DNA from: Lingula anatina
Lineage: Eukaryota > Brachiopoda > Lingulata > Lingulida > Lingulidae
Assembly: GCF_001039355.2 (NCBI RefSeq)
Contig: NW_019776165.1
Coordinates: 59,219 to 98,988 of the forward strand
Reading direction: 5' to 3'
Length of the DNA: 39,770 bases
Part shown: in pieces, positions 28,399 to 37,400 of the stretch
Layout: each line of letters begins with the position of its first letter
How positions within the stretch are numbered: position 1 is the stretch's first letter
Notes under the pieces: generated by a model
The model's database searches: none
What the model saw: only the letters and a program-made list of their open reading frames with translations
What the model was told of the DNA's origin: nothing
Position numbers and translations under genes: made by a program

Positions 28399-29973
28399 TA
28401 GGGATGCTAATACAGTCTTTGTTCATGCATTTCCATTCAAATTTACATAGGATTAAAACACTCAGTCAAATACGTCAAATGCGCATGCAATGTCGGGGCA
28501 ATAGAACGTATTTATATCAACTTCAGAGCATGATCTACCCCAAGATGTCCTTCGACAGTGGCCTGAGGGTCAGTATGACAGCCACAGTGATGACCAGTCA
28601 GTACGTATAGTATGACTCTCTTAGGGACCGTTAACAATGAATTAGATCGACCTAGGTAATGCGCACTTACTCTTCTTGTTTGAAACTTTAAAATCACCAT
28701 TGGTCTGTATTCTACACGACGGTTATCTCCCAAAGTCAGTTATAAGAAACAAGCATGATCTACCCCAAGATGTCCTCCACCAGTGGCCTGAGGGTCAGTA
28801 TGACGGCTACAGTGATGACCAGTCAGTACGTATAGTATGACCTTTTTAGGGACCGCTCATAATGAGTAATATCGACCTAGGTAATGCGCACGTACTCTTC
28901 TTGTTTGAAACTTTAAAATCACCATTGGTCTGTATTCTACACGACGCAAGGAGGTGGCATACCTGTGTATGTGCGTTGGACTGTTGATCTGACTGCATTC
29001 AGCGAGAGTCCCCGTGGAGTTTGTGTGCATTAAAACTCATTGTGAACTGTCGCTTAGACTGGCTGAAAATGCATTCCTTGCACACCATTTTATCAAAACA
29101 ATTTTGCGTTCTTCAATTTAGGACAAATCCGACGTGCACAAGTGTAGTCCCCAATCATTGAGTGGTCCATTAGTATTAATATTTCCTTTTACATAGAACA
29201 GGCGCGGTTTTTCTATTTTTAATTGATTTTTTTAATTGATATTTTAATTGATCTTACTTGGGTACGAGTACATCTCAGATATACTAAATACTATACAGTG
29301 GTCCCTGGTGTGTCTGCTTTGCATTGACTACATAATTCGATTTTTTCTTTAATGCATGCATTTATCACAAAAACGTAACAAAATATCACAGTTGGTAACG
29401 CCGTTCCTTTTAGTCCCTGCTCTGCAGTCAAAAATTAAGTGACATTCCTATTTTTTCTAGAGCCAGAGCTGTCTGCACGAAGTGGGAGTTCCGGTTTGAC
29501 CGACAGCTGTGCCCAGTGTCGACACACGTGGTGCACGGCGTTCGCAACACGAATTCTTACCAAACAACAACGCAGCATCTGTTCCCCATAACAGGTATGA
29601 CGTAACCTCAGTAGGGGTTAACTCGATCGTTTCCTGTCATTATTGTCATAGTTATTATTATCTATTCTATAATTGGTGGTTTAAAGGTTAGTGGTGATCA
29701 AATTGATTTCGATAACATTTGGAATCTTTTTCAATGAAGTTGTCTTACTTTTGGCATTATGCCAGCATACACTTAACTGCCATCTATCGTCATTTTGAAT
29801 GTTCACACGACGTAATTCTTATTATTCCAGTGAGCGGTATTTGTACGGGTCTTCCCGCAGGAAACCTGGTACTCAGCATACATACCTCTTCATGCGGGGG
29901 GTCTCCGGTGGATGCAGTCACTGGCTGGCAGACAAGTTTCTTTGTCTCTGCAGAGGAGGTCGTCCTGCCTTGA
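23741..29973 (+). CDS. Gene B: secreted protein with three CTHRC1-like domains, no MAM (519 aa)
   Basis: Twelve exons join at 23741-23866, 24675-24798, 25096-25160, 25669-25864, 26465-26617, 26963-27048, 27424-27631, 27923-28087, 28234-28319, 28527-28600, 29461-29594 and 29831-29973. They total 1560 nt, open to TGA. Layout: signal peptide, six-cysteine region, CTHRC1-like domains 1 (about 86-221), 2 (223-374) and 3 (376-519). Intron 8 is only 146 bp where gene A has three MAM exons over 4 kb; phase 1 on both sides keeps the frame. No stop or frameshift appears in the joined exons and all sites are GT-AG, so the gene looks functional. A role in the extracellular matrix or at the cell surface, possibly multimeric like CTHRC1, is inferred from the family. 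Confidence 0.88.
24675..24798 (+). CDS. Gene B exon 2: cysteine-rich N-terminal region
   Basis: 124 nt, phase 0 to 1. It keeps all four cysteines of the gene A exon (C52, C56, C63, C75). Donor CCCA|GTAAGT. Confidence 0.8.
25096..25160 (+). CDS. Gene B exon 3: start of CTHRC1-like domain 1
   Basis: 65 nt encoding MMDNVQQWTWNSWYSNTGGQ, closer to the CTHRC1 strand than gene A. As in gene A, the second AG of ACAGAG must be the acceptor. Donor CTG|GTTAGT, with no MITE after it. Confidence 0.72.
25669..25864 (+). CDS. Gene B exon 4: core of CTHRC1-like domain 1
   Basis: 196 nt encoding [20 protein letters not shown] and GIEAVDW. The FTFNG motif is intact here (FTFDR in gene A). Acceptor ATTGCAG, donor GAAT|GTGAGT. 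Confidence 0.9.
25947..25984. repeat. (GATAT)n microsatellite
   Basis: Same pentanucleotide tract as 9796-9840, at the same place after exon 4. Confidence 0.9.
26465..26617 (+). CDS. Gene B exon 5: end of CTHRC1-like domain 1
   Basis: 153 nt encoding EGICNNIPAG and KITAEEVDL. It has a cysteine in PGNCKIT where gene A reads SGKPKIT, and is one codon shorter. Acceptor CATTTCAG, donor GAAG|GTAGTA. Confidence 0.88.
26963..27048 (+). CDS. Gene B exon 6: start of CTHRC1-like domain 2
   Basis: 86 nt encoding [13 protein letters not shown]. Acceptor TTGTTTTAG, donor TCG|GTATGT. Same length and phase as gene A. Confidence 0.82.
27362..27386. repeat. (GA)n microsatellite
   Basis: Short GA run about 40 bases before exon 7 of gene B, missing from gene A. 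Confidence 0.85.
27424..27631 (+). CDS. Gene B exon 7: core of CTHRC1-like domain 2
   Basis: 208 nt encoding [26 protein letters not shown] and [10 protein letters not shown]. Both cysteines are conserved. Acceptor TTCCCAG, donor TCAA|GTAGGC. Confidence 0.93.
27923..28087 (+). CDS. Gene B exon 8: end of CTHRC1-like domain 2
   Basis: 165 nt encoding EGICQNLDQG, ALNAGHC and VSRIVVEEV. Donor GCAG|GTACCT in phase 1 joins directly to domain 3. Confidence 0.92.
28234..28319 (+). CDS. Gene B exon 9: start of CTHRC1-like domain 3
   Basis: 86 nt encoding [20 protein letters not shown]. Acceptor TATCTTTAG, the same 12-base acceptor context as gene A exon 12, although the intron is 146 bp. Confidence 0.88.
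28350..28398. repeat. (TC)n microsatellite
   Basis: Pure CT run between exons 9 and 10 of gene B. Confidence 0.9.
28527..28600 (+). CDS. Gene B exon 10: CTHRC1-like domain 3, LRV strand
   Basis: 74 nt encoding [20 protein letters not shown]. Acceptor AACTTCAG, donor AGTCA|GTACGT (phase 2). A second copy lies 225 bp downstream. Confidence 0.85.
28752..28825 (+). pseudogene. Duplicated exon 10 without a splice acceptor
   Basis: Same 74 nt length and frame as 28527-28600, encoding [15 protein letters not shown], with an identical donor GTACGT. The base triplet before it is ACA instead of an AG. Extending to the CAG at 28737-28739 brings TTA TAA, a stop. It is part of a tandem duplication with a 225-bp unit (28527-28751 and 28752 to about 28945). 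Inclusion with exon 10 would shift the frame. Confidence 0.75.
29461..29594 (+). CDS. Gene B exon 11: CTHRC1-like domain 3, FRF strand
   Basis: 134 nt encoding VCTKWEFRFDRQLCPV; both cysteines are conserved. Acceptor TTTTTTCTAG, donor ACAG|GTATGA. Confidence 0.88.
29831..29973 (+). CDS. Gene B exon 12: CTHRC1-like domain 3 end and stop
   Basis: 143 nt encoding [18 protein letters not shown] and [11 protein letters not shown], then TGA (gene A uses TAA). Acceptor TATTCCAG. Confidence 0.92.
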
Positions 29974-30009
29974 GGGGCTTCAAATAATGCGAATACTAGC
30001 ATTGTCGTA

Positions 30010-30287
30010 GGGCCATTCAGAATAGAAAGTGCCAACTGATCCGCCGACTAAATATCGCCGACGCCACTTCAAAAGCGATGCCGCTAATTCCATGATGTTC
30101 TCCCCTCCCCCACAGGCACCGTTGCTGCAGGGGCCTAGCAATTAAACCTCCGAGCCAATATTTAATCCGTCTAATGGCGCGTTTGGAGATGGGAGACCAT
30201 CGGGAATCAGCGGCATAGATTTTGAAGTGGGTTGGCCATATTTAGTCGGCGGATCAATTAGTACTCGTATCATCTATTCTGAATATG
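30010..30287. mobile_element. MITE, about 278 bp, after gene B
   Basis: Starts GGGCCATTCAGAATAG and ends CTATTCTGAATATG. The inner blocks GATCCGCCGACTAAATAT and ATATTTAGTCGGCGGATC are inverse copies. It is absent from copy 1, where TTTTGTCAAATTATGAG is uninterrupted. Same terminal motif as 8366-8542 and 8728-9015. Confidence 0.8.
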
Positions 30288-31039
30288 AGGTGATGCTGCC
30301 ACATCAAAGCTACACCAGGCTAAATTTGAAGCTACCAATGCTTACTTAAAGATCAAAATTTCATGAAGGTTATCTTAAGGTAGGAAAAAGTGATGAGTTT
30401 ATAAAGACAATCATCAGACGATGACAAAAAATTGATAGTTTTATGAAGATTATCGCAAGATGCCCAAACAAATATTTGACACACTTACGAAAAGCAGATG
30501 ACTTTATGAAGTTTATCAAGACATACGGAAATATGAAAATATCAAAATTTCGTGAAAATTATAGTAAGATACGAAAATGTGACAAGTTTTTAAAGATTAG
30601 CATGGAGTGCTAGTACAAACATTTTGATTCATGTTCCCAACTTGTAAACAACGTTATGCATAAAATGTCCTTTATTGACGAATAAGAGGTATGGGTCCGT
30701 AGACAGCATGTTTTGTCACAATTTTTCGTTGATACTGTTGTTGCCTTTCTTTCTTTTGTACAAATATATGATGCCATTTGGAGTACCAAATTGGAGTGGC
30801 CGGTATCTATACTGCCCCTCCGTTGAGATTGCTAATCTATATACTGTGCATACTCCACCTCACATGATTGAACAGTGTTCATATAACCGCGACCTGTGAC
30901 CATATGGTCACGTGACTTAGTGCACTTACACAATTAAATTGGCATTTAATGTGGATTTTTTTTTCTATTTTTGTATGTCACCATCGTGTGTGGCGAATTA
31001 AATAGAAATGAAGACAACTCTATACTTGAGGCTATAATA

Positions 31040-31203
31040 TGCCTTTTGCTGCTAGATGACTAGTTGTTGCCTTCTTTTGTTTACTGGAGAGTTTGCTTGC
31101 TCTCAAAAAAAAAAAAAAAAAAAAATGCTGGAGAGCAATTAAGCACTTCGGTAAACAAAGGAAGTTAATATCTAGTCATCTAGCTACTCAGTACAAAATG
31201 CCT
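31040..31203. mobile_element. Inverted-repeat element, copy 2
   Basis: Counterpart of 19266-19414. Its middle carries a run of more than 20 A bases (31107 onward) not present in copy 1. Confidence 0.7.
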
Positions 31204-31418
31204 ATCAATATTTGGATTTTCATTAATTATGTTGTATTGCATATAAGGTAAAATGTCAAATTTTATGTGTATAAAACAACAGCGTGATTACATTTGCTAG
31301 AGTGAGACAGACGTCCCATTGTGATGGGTCGTATCGAGATACTGGTAGGCCGTCACAGCCTGTGTGGAAACTCACAATATCAAAATCATTTGTATTTTCT
31401 TAGATTACTAGTGAAGTG

Positions 31419-31858
31419 GTTGATTGATTTACTATTTTAATCAATAGTGGAAATGTCATCATTTGTTTAATCTACTTTAATCATTCTCTTATACGGCATG
31501 TGAAATCAAGATTAATAATAATAATAATAATAACGCCATTGTTATAATTATAATTATTATCATTAAAGTAACAACTTGGAATAGGCTGATTGGCTTAATA
31601 TTTAAATCATTACTGGAAATGTCATTTTTATTTTATGTACTTTTATCAATCTCTTATAGTGTATGTGACATCAAGATTAAGGTTGCAATAATAATAATAA
31701 TAATAACATTGCTATTTGTATTATTGTTATAATTATTAATATTATTATACTACTTAAAACAGTTGATTGACCTATATTTTAATCGTTAGTGGAAATGTCA
31801 ATTTGTTTTATCTTTTATTAATCTCTTATAGTGTATGCACTACCTAGTTGAATATTGC

Positions 31859-31894
<36 letters not shown>

Positions 31895-31925
31895 TATTAT
31901 TATTATTATTATTATTATTGTAAGA
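31419..31925 (+). repeat. Triplicated block with AAT/ATT microsatellites
   Basis: Units start near 31419, 31583 and 31761. Each has TTGATTG, then TTAATC, AGTGGAAATGTCA (ACTGGAAATGTCA in the second), ATCTCTTATA and a run of AAT. Copy 1 has a single unit (20070-20240). Confidence 0.8.
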
Positions 31926-32045
31926 GACGTAAACAAGGTTCACAAGAAAAAGAGGATGGATCCCATCGTGCGTGTATGAAAATAAGTATGTGAATAAATG
32001 TTTGAATTATGTTCCAAGTCGTTGTCGTCGTCACTACAAAACTGT

Positions 32046-33458
32046 ATACAATTTACCAATTTATACTTGATTTTTTTATAGAGATATATCAGTGCTTAAT
32101 GGCCAATATAGTTATGTGTATAAATTGATTGGCAGAAAGCAACATGAGATTGTGACTGATAGGAATAATTTTCTTTACGACACGCCGGTATGTTGGTGAG
32201 GTAAAATTGCTGATTTTTTCCAAAATTTTCGAAACTCTTGTGTTCTTCCTAGCCTGTGTAGATGTCGTTAAATCATTTTTTTTTCAAGTTTATCTTTAAC
32301 GCCGGAGGACTACATGTGTCATACTTGGTGTCTAGTTTTAATGGTTTATCAGCTTTACTTCTTTTAACCCCCAATGAGGAGAAAAAACGAAGAAAACGAG
32401 TCCGACAAACACCCTTCTGTACATGTACTGATTTAAGAAGATGTCATCGTTGATACATGTACCTTCATTTATCTCGGTTTATGCACGCCCAAACACATGT
32501 ACCGGTACATGTACCGTGAATTAAACAGGCAAGCACCATGCAAACATAATGTTTGGACGAACAAAACGTCTAAATTTGATAAAACTTTGTTGGTGGATTA
32601 GTATGGAAACATGCCTTGTATACTGATACCACGTACTTTTTTCAACAGAGGTAAAACAATATTTTAGTAACTGGTTCCTGCCTTCGTCATATTTGGCAAT
32701 ATTTTGGTATTATGTTTGTAAATGGCGGCATTTAATTTTATCTTTAATTGACGTAGACCAGATATTCGTCTTAAAGTTAAGACAAATTTCCGAACTTAAG
32801 TTTCTTTGTGCAATAGGTCCTGTGATTTGTTTGTCCAATATTTGTCAGTTATAAGATAACATCGCAGTATTGACTAGCCTTCCGGTCTGTAAACATAGTC
32901 GGACGTGATAATATTTGTGAAAGGAACGGGTATTGTATCTATCGTTAGTATTTGATAAGCGCTTGTTGTTTTAATTGAAAAAAAGATAAGCATCAGTCTT
33001 TACTCTCTCTGTTTACATAACAAAACGTCTCGTATTCAAGGATTGAATTGATAAAGAAGGCAGCAAAGCTGTCATGTTTTCTATTTGCAACAGTGTCAAT
33101 TCCATGTCTTTATATACTGCGATGTAAGCGACAATCAAGCGTCATGATTGTTGGTACAATATAGGAAAATACAGTGAAACGTGGAAATGTTTCACCTGTG
33201 TAAATTAAATAGATACACCGTTAGATCTATTATTTAATAGGCAATAGCTTAAGAAAATATATTGAATCTTCTCACTGGTAATGCATTATTTCTAGACACG
33301 GCCCACGGAGAAAGCCATGCATTTTGGCACGCGGCCAAACATTGATAAAAATCAAGGTTTTCGCCGCGTCTGGTTTTAGATTTATCGCACATAGCGTAAT
33401 AGCGTATAATACAAAGGAGTACATTTTGAACAAGTTACCATTGTTTCGCTTGTACAGA
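32046..33458. other. Intergenic region upstream of gene C
   Basis: No family-like open frame or exon was recognised. A palindromic ACATGTACCGGTACATGTACC lies near 32497. TATAATA at 33403-33409 is about 50 bases before the gene C ATG and could be a core promoter element, weakly supported. Confidence 0.45.
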
Positions 33459-33519
33459 ATGAAACCGATAAAAACTCTCCAACTGATGCTGTTAGGACTG
33501 TTGTTATTTTTCCATGTCT
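33459..33519 (+). CDS. Gene C exon 1: signal peptide
   Basis: 61 nt, MKPIKTLQLMLLGLLLFFHV plus one base. Basic start, then a leucine-rich core. Donor T|GTAAGT, phase 1. Confidence 0.82.
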
Positions 33520-34428
33520 GTAAGTACACATATTATACCTTTGAAAGCAATGTAGGTTTTTATGTCAAAATATAGCGATCTTTGCGGTTCTTATCCTTCT
33601 AGTTCGTTAGTATTCAGAAAATAAACACAAAAGCGACGTGCTTATAGAATGCACAGTTGTGACTGCACCGATTGTTTACAAGCTGTAAGTTTATCTTCAA
33701 AAGCGTAAGATTCCTTAATTTGTTTTTGCTTTGCATTGGTTTCTCGGGGATATTACTAATATTGTTTTTTTTATATTTGTTTATCAAGCCAATGTCATTC
33801 TGCCTCGTGCGTCATTTCGTAAAACAATTTTGATTTAAGAAATACACATTACCCCTTTGAAAATGTCCCAGAGTGATTTTTATGTCTAGATATCATGTAA
33901 CAGATATAGCTTGAAAATCTAGCAGAAAACATTGAATGAGTCCTCATCGCCCATTTTAGATTACGCCACTGGTGTAGCATGCAACAACACATTGACGGCC
34001 TTTTGTCTCCAAGGAAGCACCTTCGTCTACCACGCAGGAACTACACGGAGAACAGTGGCAGACAGTAAGACATATTGTTCGTCACTTCCTCCTGTTGGCA
34101 CTTGGTATCTGAGCAGAATAGAGTCTTCAACGGAACGAAACAACCTCAACAATTATTTAATAAGGTAAGCTTAACCAAAGAAGAAATGTTTTCGGCGTTT
34201 GGTCAATTCACTGGATTCACCGTTTGCAATCAAAGATAAGGAATTCTGATCCAACAGCAGGTATTATTTGTACGGTAGTGTTCCGAAACTCACCCAATTC
34301 TCAATATAGGTAGTTGTTATAGTGATTTGCGTGTATTCAACGTAAACGTTCATATACACATATGAATTGTTAAACATAATAACGTAGGGAGGGCCATTGA
34401 CTGTTCCAATTATCAATCCGTTCGTTAT

Positions 34429-34472
<44 letters not shown>

Positions 34473-37400
34473 TTTTACAGCGAAGGGGTATACGACAGAT
34501 TCTGGATATCAGCGACGGACATAAACGGCAATGGAGACTGGGAGTGGACAGAGCCGGTGACAGAGCCTATACAGTATACTGGCTGGAAGTCCGGACAACC
34601 AGGTTCTGGCAGCACCCTGTGTGCAAGACTCGACTGTAGGTCGGGCGGTTATTGTTTGTGGGAGTCCAAAAGTTGTGACGATTCAAACACAAGACCTCTT
34701 TGCAGAGCTCCAGGTAAAATTCCAATTTCGTCGATATTCTTTTCTCCATTCGACAACATTACGCGACATATTATTTTTTTCATCGTTTCTGTGTTCTTCT
34801 TCATCATCGCTTTCTATGGTCCGTGATAAGTATTCAGTTTTACGCTGTCTTTCGAAATGGCTTCCGCGCGCTCAATTGATTCACTGCAGTTAAATTCCGC
34901 TTTCGTCGATCCTTTTTTCTCCATTCTAAGACATTACGTGGCATTTTTTCATCGTTTATGTCTTCTTCTTCATCGCTTTCCATGGTCCGCATTCAGTATT
35001 CAGTTTTACGCTGACTTTCGAAATGGCTGCAGGGCGTTCAACTTATTCACTGCGTTTGCACCTTTCCCTACTCATACAAAAGGAGAGAGTAAATCAGTGA
35101 GGCCATGACCTCGTTGGACATGGTCTCAGTGCATGATCCTAAAACCTTTAACATAAATTTACATCTGGTTTCTAATGTCACAAGAACTAAGTGATATTCT
35201 TCAACCAACAGCTAATATTGAAATCGTTTACCTCCTATATTTCGATGCATCTCTTCATCAAACATGAAGCTCTATTTTGGAAGAATACCATCATCACGTC
35301 CGTTGATACAATACAAATGTATATCTGGTCGTTCTGGAGGAGACAACTGGGCCACAGTCACTTCCACCCGTCTTACATCCGGACAAACAAATAACGCACC
35401 CTTCTAAATTATACATATTTTAGAGACATGGGGGAATCTACAGTAGATTGGACCATCACAATTCCCCTTTTTTATGATTGTCCTCAAGAATTCAAATGTC
35501 TACAGTGCAAAAATAGCACATGAAAGTCCAGCTTATAAAAGAACTGAAGACATATCCCTTAACAAAATATCAGTCCTGCTGCAAATTCGAACACATTTGC
35601 AGCACATTTGCTGTAACATTGCTGCAAAGTGCAATTCCTTCTTGTAAATTTGCAGCGAATTTACGGCAATATGACTGCAAATTTGCAGCAGTAAATTATT
35701 TCTTGTAATCTCCTGCAAACTCGTTGCTTTTCATTACGCTAAGGGTGCATATTTTTTGGAAATTTTACAGCTTGGATTAAATGACACTTGTTTTTTTTAA
35801 TTTGACGTACTTTAATCAACTAGGGAAGGAATGACTTTTAATGTTACACATATCAAGTTGTTGTTGTAAATTTTCTTTAACTCGTATTCCACATCATTAA
35901 GTCTTTTGAATATTTGGATTTAAGACTGTAAACGAACATTGTTTATTTCAGGCCCAACTTGCCCTGTAACCGGTTACTTTAAAACAACCGGACAGAATTT
36001 GACGTCACCATGCATGTATACTAGTATTCATGTCTATAATTTCAGGCCCTGCTTGCTTTCCTTCTATAAATTTCACTTATGCTGCATGCAAAAATTCTGA
36101 CGTCATTATGTGTCGTAATAATTTTCATTTCAGGCCCTGCCTGCCCCGCTACTATTAACGTCACTTCCGCTGGTGAGAACCTGACGTCACCGGGATATCC
36201 GTTGTTTTACGATCCTGTTAATCTTTTATGTACGTTGTACCGCATTCTGCCGGAAAACGACAAAGCATTGCTTGTGGTATTCAATGTTTTCTCTGTAGAC
36301 CAGTATTACACGTGCGGGGGTCGTGTTTGCTGTAGAGACTACGTTCAGGTAATGTTAATTACTATTTTCTTAATACTGAGAAGATTAAGATTATCTTCTT
36401 CCTGGTGCCTGCCCTTTAATAAGACAATTGATATCTATAAGTTAGTTGGTCTACAATAACAACCGGAGATTATTTTGAACAAGGTCGTTAGAGAAAATTT
36501 ATATTTTTGTATTATATCATCTTAAACGGGCATAACAGTTGAAGTTTGGGGTTAAACTGGAATTTTAAAGGGAAGAAATGTAAAGTCCTCTCTGTGTGTT
36601 TTTTTAGCATAAAAAAGCATTATTTCGTATGTCAATTGTAAACTTATCCCACAAAAGAAAATCAAATGCCCAATACATTTTTCCATTTTTTTGAAAAAAA
36701 AAATCGGTAAGAAGAAAATCTGATTTCCTTGGGCTCGTTGACCAAGTTGATATTTTTTATGTTCGTGCCCTGGAGTTTTCTTGACTTAAATTGCCGTCCA
36801 GCGTCCGATACAATGCACTGGTTGGCAAATTGTCTGGAACAAACAGTTAAAATGTCGAATACAGGTAAATATACTGTACCTTAATGTAAACATCAATAAA
36901 AGCAGCGACTGTAAATTCAATTAGTGGCATCTGTGCAGCCTAAAACGGCAAGGAGTGTGGAATATCGTATGTGAAATAAGTTAACGGTCTACAATATCAT
37001 TTGTAACACCGTTAATATTGCATTTACAGAATATTAAAAAAATCCGCGTCGTTTCTATTTTAAGGCATGGAGTACTGTTGTGGGCAACATCGTTTTAACC
37101 TGTTCTGCAGGGTTTTTGAACATCCAGATACTCACAAATACTGAGCTGCTCTTAGATCTGAATCGGCTTGGCACGGTCGAATCTCAAGGTTTTCATGCAA
37201 CTCTAGAGGCGTACGACAGAAACGGTAAGTGCTGACAACAGTTGTGTCAGGTATACGGTATTTTGTTCAAGTTCTGTCAACCGAGGATGTTAACTTTACA
37301 CTAACAGAAACGTCTGTTTACACATGTAAGTGCATGTACCTGTATATAAGAATTTGCTCTTTTTTATTGTTAATGACAATTTGTTTTATAGTCAGCGCTT

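Larger units (their letters stand above)
23175..32045 (+). repeat. Segmental duplication, copy 2 (contains gene B)
   Basis: Colinear with 4670-20490 from the upstream region through the 3' flank. It lacks the MAM exons and most insertions of copy 1 and has its own additions: 28752-28825, 30010-30287 and extra repeat units at 31419-31925. Confidence 0.85.
29974..32045. other. Gene B 3' flank
   Basis: Aligns in patches with 18714-20490. It holds a MITE (30010-30287), an inverted-repeat element (31040-31203), a stem-loop (31315-31328), a triplicated block with AAT runs (31419-31925) and AATAAA at 31993. No exon was found. Confidence 0.5.

Noticed and set aside
37111-37224. Shorter version of gene C exon 5 starting after TTCTGCAG
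   Set aside because: In phase 0 it reads GGT TTT TGA, an immediate stop. The TTTTAAG acceptor at 37064 keeps the CUB frame open.
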